NCBI GenBank assembly: GCA_000380705.1
Contig: AQYM01000032.1
Coordinates: 69,046 to 86,726, forward strand
Direction: 5' to 3'
DNA from: Crenarchaeota archaeon SCGC AAA471-B05
GTDB taxonomy: Archaea > Thermoproteota > Thermoprotei > Gearchaeales > Gearchaeaceae
Length of the DNA: 17,681 nucleotides
Shown in pieces: positions 6,503-13,644 of the stretch. The stretch's first letter is position 1, and each line of letters opens with the position of its first letter. The notes below the pieces were generated by a model. The model saw nothing but the letters and a program-made list of their open reading frames with translations, was not told the origin of the DNA and ran no database searches. The translations under genes were made by a program, and so were the position numbers.

Positions 6503-7143
6503 AGGGATATTTGCTTAATTTTGATTTTCTTGAGTATAAAAAAGCTCATGAACTACAACATTATCTAGTAGAAAAAAGATTAAAAAACGAGATACCTGAA
6601 ACTTTAATTTTATTACAGCATGAACATGTTTTTACAATAGGAAAAAGAGGAAGCGAAGCAAACATATTTGAAAAAGTCGCCACTGTATATTATATTGAAA
6701 GAGGAGGCGATGTAACTTATCATGGGCCAGGTCAACTGGTAGGTTATTTGATATTTGATTTAAAATATTTAAATTTAGATGTAAAAGAATTTGTTAAAAA
6801 AATAGAAAAATCCATCGCCTATGCCCTTTCAAAATATAACTTAACATGCAGTGAAGAAAACAAATTACCAGGTGTATGGATTAAAGGGAAAAAAATCGCC
6901 TCAATAGGAATAGCTTTGAAAAATTTCGTAACATTCCATGGTTTTGCGTTGAACGTCAACACAGATTTAAAGTATTTCTTTAAAATCAAACCTTGTGGTT
7001 TATCACCAGATTTGATGACTAGTATGGAAAGGGAATTGGGTTATAAAGTAGATATTGAAAAAGTCAAAACTGATGTTATAGAAGGAATTTCAAAGACTTT
7101 TGGAATAGAATTTATCAATGTTAATTTAGATTCTCTCAAATAA
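6499..7143 (+). CDS. lipB: Lipoyl(octanoyl) transferase LipB
   Basis: The 214-aa protein has the full LipB signature RGGDVTYHGPGQ (residues 68-79), the active-site lysine in KKIASIG (Lys132), and the active-site cysteine in KPCGL (Cys166). LipB moves octanoyl from acyl carrier protein to a lysine of lipoyl-domain proteins, the first step of lipoate assembly; lipoyl synthase then inserts sulfur. Length and motif order are normal. It starts inside the lpd stop codon (ATGA), so it is cotranslated with the enzyme that uses lipoylated partners. No lipoyl synthase gene (LipA or the archaeal LipS1/LipS2 type) is visible. In an organism without conventional fatty-acid synthesis the octanoyl donor is an open question. 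Its 3' end overlaps the convergent thiolase gene by 18 nt. Confidence 0.93.
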   Translation: MKGYLLNFDFLEYKKAHELQHYLVEKRLKNEIPETLILLQHEHVFTIGKRGSEANIFEKVATVYYIERGGDVTYHGPGQLVGYLIFDLKYLNLDVKEFVKKIEKSIAYALSKYNLTCSEENKLPGVWIKGKKIASIGIALKNFVTFHGFALNVNTDLKYFFKIKPCGLSPDLMTSMERELGYKVDIEKVKTDVIEGISKTFGIEFINVNLDSLK

Positions 7144-8331
7144 ACAACTGATTCCTTGCCCTACTCCTATACACATTGTAGCCAAACAATATTTTATATT
7201 TTTCCTTCTTTTAGCTTCATGAAATAGCGTCGTTGTTATTCTTGCTCCAGAGCATCCAAGTGGATGCCCAAGCGCTATTGCTCCTCCATTGGGATTTAAT
7301 CTTTCATCTTGAGGATTCATTTCAAATTCCCTTAAACAGGCTAGTACTTGTGCTGCAAAAGCTTCATTAATTTCTATTAAGTCTATTTTATCTAAGGAAA
7401 GATTATTTTTAGCTAATAATTTATTTGTTGCTGGGACAGGACCTATTCCCATTATGTTCGGATTTACTCCTGCTGTAGCCCAGTCAATTATTCTTAATAT
7501 AGGTTTAAATCCTAATTCGTAAGCTTTATTCTCTTCCATCAATAAAACTACAGCTGCACCATCGTTTATTCCCGAGCTATTTCCTGCAGTTACAGTTCCA
7601 TTTGGTTTAAATACAGGCCTAAGTTTGGCTAACTTTTCTAAGGTTGTATCAGGTCTGACTTGTTCATCTTTTTCCACAATTGTTTTATTTCCCTTTGGAT
7701 CTATTACTTCAATTGGTATTACTTCATCTTTGAATTTTCCTTCATTCCATGCTCTAGTAGCCTTCATATGGCTATTATAGGCAAATAGATCCTGTTCCTC
7801 TCTACTTATTTTGTAAATCTCAGCTAAATTTTCAGCAGTTTCACCCATAGATATTGGAGGATATTCCTTTGGCCATCTAGGATTTATAAATCTCCATCCT
7901 ATAGTTGTATCGTAGATTTGCATATTTCTTTGAAATGCTTCATCTGATTTGGGAATAACAAAGGGAGCTCTAGTCATAGATTCGACCCCGCCTGCTATAT
8001 AAATGTCTCCTATATTATTCCTTATCATCGAAGCTGCTATCGTTATGGCTTCTAAACCTGAACCACATAATCTATTAACTGTACATCCTGGTATTTCAAT
8101 TGGTAATCCAGCTAATATTATAGCCATTCTTGCAATGTTTCTGTTATCTTCTCCTGCTTGATTTGCACATCCTATATAAACATCATTTATTAGTTTTGGA
8201 TCAATTTTATTTCTTTCTATTATTTTTTTAAGAAGTAAAGCCAGCATATCATCAGGTCTAACGTGTTTTAAAGCACCACCATATTTCCCTATAGGAGTCC
8301 TTATTGCATCAACAATTACTACATTTCTCAT
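7126..8331 (-). CDS. Acetyl-CoA acyltransferase (thiolase), PcaF/PaaJ-like
   Basis: This 401-aa protein is a catalytically complete thiolase: nucleophile Cys89 in VNRLCGSGLEA, His356 in GGAIALGHPLGCSG, and the second acid/base Cys387 in CIGVGQG. Thiolases cleave 3-oxoacyl-CoA with CoA to acetyl-CoA plus a shortened acyl-CoA, or condense in reverse. The phrase GCANQAGEDNRN and the length of about 400 aa are typical of the 3-oxoadipyl-CoA thiolase branch (PcaF/PaaJ) and related bacterial-type degradative thiolases, rather than the shorter archaeal thiolase-like proteins coupled to HMG-CoA synthase. Specificity cannot be decided from sequence, and acetoacetyl-CoA or longer 3-oxoacyl-CoA remain possible. 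It diverges from the membrane-protein gene at 8391. Together with the crotonase genes it suggests beta-oxidation-type chemistry. Confidence 0.9.
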   Translation of the reverse strand: MRNVVIVDAIRTPIGKYGGALKHVRPDDMLALLLKKIIERNKIDPKLINDVYIGCANQAGEDNRNIARMAIILAGLPIEIPGCTVNRLCGSGLEAITIAASMIRNNIGDIYIAGGVESMTRAPFVIPKSDEAFQRNMQIYDTTIGWRFINPRWPKEYPPISMGETAENLAEIYKISREEQDLFAYNSHMKATRAWNEGKFKDEVIPIEVIDPKGNKTIVEKDEQVRPDTTLEKLAKLRPVFKPNGTVTAGNSSGINDGAAVVLLMEENKAYELGFKPILRIIDWATAGVNPNIMGIGPVPATNKLLAKNNLSLDKIDLIEINEAFAAQVLACLREFEMNPQDERLNPNGGAIALGHPLGCSGARITTTLFHEAKRRKNIKYCLATMCIGVGQGISCLFERI

Positions 8332-8390
8332 TGATTTTACATAAATTGAGAAATAAAAAAATTTATCGTTTAAAAAATATATTATTTAGT

Positions 8391-8831
8391 ATGGAGAGTT
8401 TAATTATTCTTGGCTTGCACTTTATAGCAGGTATACTTTGGTTTTCTTATGTATTAACCATGATGCATATTAGTTTTAGAGTAAGAAAACAAGACAAAAA
8501 CTTTAAGATGATTTTTATCAATCAAATATACAATAAAAGTCTACCTTTTATAATTATATTCGCAACAATTAATATTTTAGCTGGATTATATTTACTTCAT
8601 CTATATAAGATAAATATCTTTAATTTAACTAATATAATACTAAGTATTGGGATGATTTTTGGTTTTATTGCTTATATTATAAATATTTATCAAAATATAA
8701 CTAAGAAGAATATTAATGATGAAAAAAATATAGATAAATATCTAAATATTCAGGTTATATTATTATCGTTTGCTGTTTTATTCATATTTTTAGCTCTATT
8801 ATTTATGTTCTTGTATGATGAGATATTTTAA
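8391..8831 (+). CDS. Small four-helix integral membrane protein, unknown
   Basis: The 146-aa product from ATG 8391 is almost entirely hydrophobic, with predicted membrane helices at about residues 4-26, 51-72, 78-100 and 117-142 and short charged loops between them (RVRKQDK after helix 1; a Lys/Asn-rich loop at 101-115). His10 and His26 lie on helix 1 and His70 ends helix 2, so a heme or metal site is conceivable but unproven. I prefer ATG 8391 to upstream in-frame codons because the product then begins directly with a membrane helix, and the upstream region (8332-8390) is the AT-rich promoter zone shared with the divergent thiolase gene. Its stop directly abuts the stop of the convergent crotonase gene. 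Function is not recognised. Confidence 0.7.
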   Translation: MESLIILGLHFIAGILWFSYVLTMMHISFRVRKQDKNFKMIFINQIYNKSLPFIIIFATINILAGLYLLHLYKINIFNLTNIILSIGMIFGFIAYIINIYQNITKKNINDEKNIDKYLNIQVILLSFAVLFIFLALLFMFLYDEIF

Positions 8832-9620
8832 TTATTTTCCTTTAAATACCGGCTTTCTTTTTTCTAAGAACGCTTTTAATCCTTCTATATGATCTTCAGT
8901 TGAACCAGCTATTTCTTGGAGATACGCTTCATATTCTAAAACTTCTTCTAAACTTTTATGATAAGTATAATAAATTAACTTTTTAGTTAGACCAATTGCT
9001 TTCGTAGGCATTTCAGCATATTTTTTAGCTATTTGAATTGTTTCTTCTTCAAGCTTCTCATGTTCAACTAACTTATTTATTAACCCCAATCTAAAGGCTT
9101 CGTTAGCATCTATTTCTCCTCCTAATGTTACGAATTCCATTACTTTAGGAAGACTAATACTTTTTAATAAAAAGTAAACACTACCGCTATCTGGTACTAA
9201 ACCTACATTTATAAATGCTTCTACAAATCTAGCTTTATTTGAAGCTATTTTATAATCACATGCAAAGGCTATACCTAATCCTGCACCTGCAACAACTCCA
9301 TTTATCGAAGCAATTACAGGTTTGGGTAAACTAATTATACTTAAAATTACTCTATGAAAATATTTTCTCAACATATCTCCATAGGGAAATTTTTCACCTT
9401 TTTCTAAAAATGACTTCACATATTTCAAGTCTACCCCTACACAAAAAGCTCTACCGCTTCCTGTTATTATTATACTCCTTATATTTTCGTCTTTCTTTGA
9501 ATCTTCTAAGCATTTTTCCAGTTCGATTAAAGTTATATCATCTACTGCATTAAGAACTTCAGGTCTGTTTATTGTAATTTTACTTATTCCTTCAATTTTT
9601 TCGTAAATTATGTTTGGCAT
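8832..9620 (-). CDS. Crotonase-family enzyme, enoyl-CoA isomerase-like (PaaG type)
   Basis: The 262-aa protein has the crotonase fold: oxyanion-hole segments at about residues 58-64 and 110-116, and the helical C-terminal trimerisation region. The active site is not that of a standard hydratase. Where rat crotonase has Glu144 this protein has Phe136, while the equivalent of Glu164 (Glu162) is kept. An aspartate follows the conserved proline (LVPDSGS, Asp144), a feature of PaaG-type ring-1,2-epoxyphenylacetyl-CoA isomerase and of related delta3,delta2-enoyl-CoA isomerases. Isomerase activity is therefore more likely than hydration. It sits 2 nt downstream of the canonical hydratase gene in the same operon, so the pair may handle both double-bond position and hydration of an acyl-CoA. 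Its substrate is unknown. Confidence 0.82.
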   Translation of the reverse strand: MPNIIYEKIEGISKITINRPEVLNAVDDITLIELEKCLEDSKKDENIRSIIITGSGRAFCVGVDLKYVKSFLEKGEKFPYGDMLRKYFHRVILSIISLPKPVIASINGVVAGAGLGIAFACDYKIASNKARFVEAFINVGLVPDSGSVYFLLKSISLPKVMEFVTLGGEIDANEAFRLGLINKLVEHEKLEEETIQIAKKYAEMPTKAIGLTKKLIYYTYHKSLEEVLEYEAYLQEIAGSTEDHIEGLKAFLEKRKPVFKGK

Positions 9621-9622
9621 TT

Positions 9623-10402
9623 TTATTTACCTATAAATTTTGGTTCTCTTTTTTCTAAAAAAGCTTTCATTCCTTCTTTTGCGTCTTCTGTAGATAATAG
9701 TAAATAAAATAGTTTTCTTTCAAAATTTAATCCTTCTTTTAAACTAGTCTCAAGTGCTGTATTTACTGATTCTTTGATTAATTTTATAGCTAAGCTTGGT
9801 CTCTTAGATATTTCCTTTGCAATTTTTATCGCTTCATCAAGTACAAGCTCATCTGGAACTACTTTATTAATTAACCCCAATTCCAAAGCTTCCTTTGCAC
9901 TAATAAGTCTACCTGTCAATACCAATTCCATGGTTTTGTATTTTCCGATCGTTCTTGCTAACCTTTGAGTTCCTCCAGCTCCTGGCATTAAACCTAAATT
10001 TATCTCTGGTTGACCTATCATAGATTTTTCTCCAGCTATAATAATATCGCAGCTTAATGCTATTTCTAATCCGCCACCTACTGCGTAACCTTTTATTGCA
10101 GCTATTAAAGGCTTGCTTATAAAGTTAAGATATTTTTCCCATTTAGCTAACGGACTTTTCTCCATCGCTTCTAAAGGAGAAAGATTTATTAATTCATTAA
10201 TATCAGCTCCTACTGAGAAGTTATTTTCTCCTGTTATTATTATTACCTTTATTTCATCATTCCTTTCAAATTTTTCTAATGCATCTATAATTTCTTCGAC
10301 AGCTTTTCTATTTAAAGCGTTTAATTTTGCAGGTCTATTAATTTTTATTATTCCTATATTTTCTCTTATTTCTACGATAATGTTTTCGTACTTTAATTCC
10401 AT
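9623..10402 (-). CDS. Enoyl-CoA hydratase (canonical crotonase)
   Basis: The 259-aa protein carries the complete crotonase active site: QPEINLGLMPGAGGTQRL with Glu133 (rat Glu144 equivalent) and TMELVLTG with Glu159 (Glu164 equivalent), plus oxyanion-hole glycines in GADI (65-68) and YAVGGGLE (106-113). It should hydrate trans-2-enoyl-CoA to 3-hydroxyacyl-CoA. The single-domain length shows it is not the fused hydratase/3-hydroxyacyl-CoA dehydrogenase of the 3-hydroxypropionate/4-hydroxybutyrate cycle, and no 3-hydroxyacyl-CoA dehydrogenase lies in the window. It is 29 nt downstream of meaB, with a possible promoter of its own, and 2 nt upstream of the isomerase-like crotonase. Chain-length specificity is unknown. 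Confidence 0.9.
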   Translation of the reverse strand: MELKYENIIVEIRENIGIIKINRPAKLNALNRKAVEEIIDALEKFERNDEIKVIIITGENNFSVGADINELINLSPLEAMEKSPLAKWEKYLNFISKPLIAAIKGYAVGGGLEIALSCDIIIAGEKSMIGQPEINLGLMPGAGGTQRLARTIGKYKTMELVLTGRLISAKEALELGLINKVVPDELVLDEAIKIAKEISKRPSLAIKLIKESVNTALETSLKEGLNFERKLFYLLLSTEDAKEGMKAFLEKREPKFIGK

Positions 10403-10421
10403 ATTCTAAAATATTTGAAAA

Positions 10422-10431
10422 TAATAAATTT
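10422..10431 (-). promoter_or_regulatory. TATA-like element for the crotonase pair
   Basis: The minus strand reads AAATTTATTA, centred about 25 nt upstream of the ATG at 10402. This would allow a leaderless transcript of the two crotonase genes independent of meaB. Confidence 0.4.
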
Positions 10432-11379
10432 TTAATTTAAATTAAATTTTCTATTTAATTCGTTAATTAAAATTTTCTTAGCATTTACTGATGTTATTTC
10501 CTTAGAATAAACTTTGTCGGTTAATTCTTGTATTAGCTTATTATTTGTTATGAACGCTCGAATAAATCTCTGTATCGAATCGTTTATTGCTTCTATTAAT
10601 TCGTTTTTTATTCTTTCCTTTCTTCTTCTTTCTATTTCTCCAGTTTTTATGTATTCTTCCCAGCAAGAATCTATTAAATCGAATAATTCCTTTATTCCTT
10701 CATTATATAAAGCAGAAACATATATTGTCCTTTTTGTCTTTTCAACACCTAGAGTGGTTCTTAGTATCACATGTAAATTCCTAACCTTGTCTAAATCGCT
10801 TTTATTAATCACATAAATGTCTCCTATTTCCATTAATCCAGCTTTTAAAGCTTGTATTTCATCTCCTGAGTATGGCATTAAAACAACTATTACTATATCA
10901 GCTTTTTTAGCTATTTCAGTTTCTATTTGTCCTGCTCCAACAGTTTCTATAAAAATTATAGTTTTACCACTTGCTTCTAATACATTTATAGCTTCAGATA
11001 TAGGTTTAGATAATCCACCCATCCAACCTCGTGTAGCAAAACTTCTTACATAAACATCTTTATGGGTAGAATTTTCTATCATTCTTATTCTGTTACCTAA
11101 TAATGCACCTCCGGATATAGGTGAAGAAGGATCGACTAAAAGTACACCTATTTTTTCACTCCTTTTTATTCCTTCTGATATAAGCTTTGAAATTAAAGTA
11201 GATTTTCCAACTCCTGGTGGTCCAGTGATACCTATTACCCTAGCTTTTCCTATAAATTCTTTAAAATCGTTCAAAATTTCATAAATTGCAGGATTATTTT
11301 CTTCAATCATCGTAATAGCCTTTGCAATTGCTCTTTTATCATTATTAATGATTCCTTCTTTAATTTCTTTTAAATCCAT
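10432..11379 (-). CDS. meaB: MeaB/ArgK-type GTPase, chaperone of a B12-dependent acyl-CoA mutase
   Basis: The 315-aa G protein has the P-loop GPPGVGKST (53-61), LLVDPSSP (80-87), the MeaB-typical SFATRGWMGGLS (113-124), the G3 segment FIETVGAGQIE (143-153) and the base-specificity NKSD (192-195). These are characteristic of MeaB/MMAA/ArgK proteins, which gate delivery of adenosylcobalamin to methylmalonyl- or isobutyryl-CoA mutases and protect them from inactivation. Earlier databases call the family LAO/AO transport kinase, but the adjacent mutase genes point to the chaperone role. It diverges from the mutase large-subunit gene across a 41-nt AT-rich intergenic region that must hold both promoters. 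In bacterial IcmF this GTPase is fused to the mutase; here all parts are separate. Confidence 0.92.
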   Translation of the reverse strand: MDLKEIKEGIINNDKRAIAKAITMIEENNPAIYEILNDFKEFIGKARVIGITGPPGVGKSTLISKLISEGIKRSEKIGVLLVDPSSPISGGALLGNRIRMIENSTHKDVYVRSFATRGWMGGLSKPISEAINVLEASGKTIIFIETVGAGQIETEIAKKADIVIVVLMPYSGDEIQALKAGLMEIGDIYVINKSDLDKVRNLHVILRTTLGVEKTKRTIYVSALYNEGIKELFDLIDSCWEEYIKTGEIERRRKERIKNELIEAINDSIQRFIRAFITNNKLIQELTDKVYSKEITSVNAKKILINELNRKFNLN

Positions 11380-11420
11380 ATGATATATTTATTAAAGATA
11401 AATGATATTAATAAGTTGAA
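11380..11420. promoter_or_regulatory. Divergent promoter region between meaB and the mutase large subunit
   Basis: This is 41 nt of nearly pure A/T. TTATTAAA at 11389-11396 lies about 28 nt before the mutase ATG (plus strand). The minus-strand AATATCATTTATC at 11398-11410 is about 25 nt upstream of the meaB ATG. Such close, back-to-back TATA-like elements suggest coordinated expression of mutase and chaperone. Confidence 0.45.
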
Positions 11421-13202
11421 ATGCTGATAAGAGAATATAAGTTATTTAAGGAATTTCCTAAGGGATATTGGAAAATAAAGCTTAAAGAAATTTATGAGAA
11501 AAGGGAAAGAATTTCTAAGTTATATAATGAAGAAGAAATAAAAAGAATAAAAAATGAAGAAGAAAAATGGAGAAAGGAAATTTATGAACCGTGGATTAAA
11601 AAATCCTCTGAAAGAAAATCTAAATTTGAAACAGCTTCAGGAATTGAGCTAAAGCCTGTATATACACCCTATGATGTAAAGCATATTGATTATTTGGAAG
11701 ATCTTAACTTTCCAGGATGCTTTCCGTTTACAAGAGGAGTTTATCCTTCAATGTATAGAGGTAAATTATGGACTATAAGACAATTTAGTGGTTTTGGTAC
11801 TCCTGAAGATACAAACAAAAGATTGAAATTCTTATTAGAACATGGAGAAACAGGGTTAAGTATAGCCTTTGATATGCCTACTCTATATGGATATGATTGT
11901 GATTCTCCAATAGCTTTTGGTGAAGTAGGTAAAATGGGGGTAAGCATTTCAACTTTAAAAGATATGGAAATTTTGTTTAAAGATATTCCTTTGGATCAAA
12001 TAACTACTTCGATGACCATAAATGCTCCTGCAGTTGTAATATTTGCTATGTATTTAGCATTAGCAGAAAAACAAGGTATTCCTTTTGATAAATTAGGAGG
12101 TACAATTCAGAATGACATACTTAAAGAATATATCGCTCAAAAGGAATGGGCTTATCCTCCAGAAGTTCATTTAAGGATTATTAGAGATATAATGGAATTT
12201 TGTACAAAACATGTTCCAAAATGGAATTATATAAGTGTTAGTGGATATCATATAAGAGAAGCAGGCGCAAACGCTATTCAGGAATTGGCCTTTACGTTAA
12301 TGGATGGTTTCACCTATGTTGAATTAGGAATTTCAGCCGGTTTAGACCCCAACGAATTTGCACAAAGAATATCCTTTTTCTTTAACTCTACTATGGATTT
12401 CTTTGAAGAAATTGCTAAATTTAGGGCTGCAAGAAGAATATGGAGTAAAGTATTAAAGGAAAGGTATGGAGTAACAAATCCTAGAGCCTTGCTTCTTAGA
12501 TTCCATACCCAGACATCTGGTGTTTCATTAACATGGCAACAACCTTTAAATAACATAATAAGGACTACCATAGAAGCTTTGGCAGCTGTTCTTGGGGGTA
12601 CTCAAAGCTTACATACAAATGCATATGATGAAGCTTTATGTTTACCAACCGAAGAAGCTGCACTGGTAGCTGTAAGAACTCAGCAGATAATAGCCTATGA
12701 AACTAACGTAGATGCTGTAATAGATCCTTTGGCAGGTTCCTATTATGTGGAATGGCTTACTGATAGACTTGAGGAAGAGGCATACAAATACTTCGATAAA
12801 ATAGAAGAATTAGGAGGTATGGTGGAAGCAATTAAAAAAGGCTATCCTCAAAGAGAAATAATAGAAAATTCTTATAAACAAGCTTTGAAAGTTGAAAATA
12901 AGGAGTTGATAATAGTTGGAGTAAATGAATTTATAAATAAAGAGGAAAAAGTGATGAAAATATTTAGAACAGATCCTAATGTTGAGGAAATTCAAAAACA
13001 AAGAATAGAAGAAGTTAAAAGAAGCAGAGATAATAAAAAAGTTAAGGAAGCTTTGGAAGAAGTGAGAAGAGCCTTCCTTGACCCAAGCATAAACATAGTA
13101 TATCCTATATTAAAAGCAGTAAAAGCATATGCTACGCTTCAAGAAATAATGGATATTGGAAGAGAAATCTATGGAGGTTGGAAAGAGCCTGATTTATTAT
13201 AG
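11421..13202 (+). CDS. B12-dependent acyl-CoA mutase large subunit, isobutyryl-CoA mutase-like
   Basis: The 593-aa catalytic TIM-barrel subunit belongs to the methylmalonyl-CoA mutase family and has no B12 domain of its own. Core motifs are RGVYPSMYRGKLWTIRQF (105-122), DMPTLYGYDCD (151-161), GTIQNDILKEYIAQ (227-240) and SGYHIREAGA (274-283) with the active-site His277. Methylmalonyl-CoA mutases have Tyr89 and Arg207 (P. shermanii numbering) to hold the substrate carboxylate. The aligned residues here are Phe122 and Gln240, the combination of isobutyryl-CoA mutase. EYIAQKEW and HIREAGA also match what I recall of Streptomyces IcmA. The reaction is therefore more likely isobutyryl-CoA to n-butyryl-CoA than methylmalonyl-CoA to succinyl-CoA, though database homology would call it methylmalonyl-CoA mutase. 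The small-subunit gene overlaps its 3' end, and meaB is divergent upstream. Confidence 0.88.
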   Translation: MLIREYKLFKEFPKGYWKIKLKEIYEKRERISKLYNEEEIKRIKNEEEKWRKEIYEPWIKKSSERKSKFETASGIELKPVYTPYDVKHIDYLEDLNFPGCFPFTRGVYPSMYRGKLWTIRQFSGFGTPEDTNKRLKFLLEHGETGLSIAFDMPTLYGYDCDSPIAFGEVGKMGVSISTLKDMEILFKDIPLDQITTSMTINAPAVVIFAMYLALAEKQGIPFDKLGGTIQNDILKEYIAQKEWAYPPEVHLRIIRDIMEFCTKHVPKWNYISVSGYHIREAGANAIQELAFTLMDGFTYVELGISAGLDPNEFAQRISFFFNSTMDFFEEIAKFRAARRIWSKVLKERYGVTNPRALLLRFHTQTSGVSLTWQQPLNNIIRTTIEALAAVLGGTQSLHTNAYDEALCLPTEEAALVAVRTQQIIAYETNVDAVIDPLAGSYYVEWLTDRLEEEAYKYFDKIEELGGMVEAIKKGYPQREIIENSYKQALKVENKELIIVGVNEFINKEEKVMKIFRTDPNVEEIQKQRIEEVKRSRDNKKVKEALEEVRRAFLDPSINIVYPILKAVKAYATLQEIMDIGREIYGGWKEPDLL

Positions 13203-13644
13203 AGAAATTGTAAATTCTTTACCAAAAAAGATAAAAATACTGGTAGCAAAACCTGGCTTGGATGCCCATGATAGAGGTGTCCATGTATTAATAAGAGTTT
13301 TTAGGGATGTGGGAATGGAAGTAATTTATTCTGGTATATTAGCATCAGTAGACCAAATAGTTCAAACTGCTATAGACGAGGATGTTGACATAATTGCTTT
13401 AAGTTCTATGAATGGTGCTCATATGGTTCATTTTCCTGCGGTTATCGAGAAATTAAAAAGTAAAGGAGCAACTGATATATTGGTTATAGGAGGAGGTATA
13501 ATTCCTGAGGAAGATAAACCTAAATTAGAAGCAATAGGCGTTACAGGTAACTTTAATCCAGGCACTCCTTTGGAAGTAATCATAAGACATATAATAGAAA
13601 GATTCGTTAAAGAAAAATTAAAATTAAAAGATTTTAATTTTTAA
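13171..13644 (+). CDS. Cobalamin-binding small subunit of the acyl-CoA mutase
   Basis: The 157-aa protein (from ATG 13171) is a stand-alone B12-binding Rossmann domain. KILVAKPGLDAHDRG holds the D-x-H-x-x-G motif (Asp31, His33, Gly36), with His33 as the lower cobalt ligand. SSMNG (78-82) and VIGGGIIP (105-112) complete the dimethylbenzimidazole-binding groove. It pairs with the large subunit, whose 3' end it overlaps by 32 nt in another frame, so translation is coupled and the stoichiometry presumably fixed. A TTG at 13156 would add five residues; ATG 13171 is preferred, and no further start exists before the conserved core. The archaeal two-gene layout contrasts with fused bacterial mutases. 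The final 11 nt overlap the convergent topoisomerase gene. Confidence 0.9.
   Translation: MEVGKSLIYYREIVNSLPKKIKILVAKPGLDAHDRGVHVLIRVFRDVGMEVIYSGILASVDQIVQTAIDEDVDIIALSSMNGAHMVHFPAVIEKLKSKGATDILVIGGGIIPEEDKPKLEAIGVTGNFNPGTPLEVIIRHIIERFVKEKLKLKDFNF

Noticed and set aside
9623..10402. Bifunctional crotonyl-CoA hydratase/3-hydroxybutyryl-CoA dehydrogenase of the autotrophic carbon cycle
   Set aside because: Both crotonase-fold proteins are only about 260 aa and lack the dehydrogenase domain.
10514..11053. Several plus-strand reading frames opposite meaB
   Set aside because: They are shadows of the minus-strand GTPase gene, rich in Ser/Leu/Phe as expected for the complement of an AT-rich gene, without start signals.
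10432..11379. Lysine/arginine/ornithine transport-system kinase (old ArgK name)
   Set aside because: The SFATRGWMGGLS motif and divergent position next to the B12 mutase identify it as a MeaB-type chaperone.
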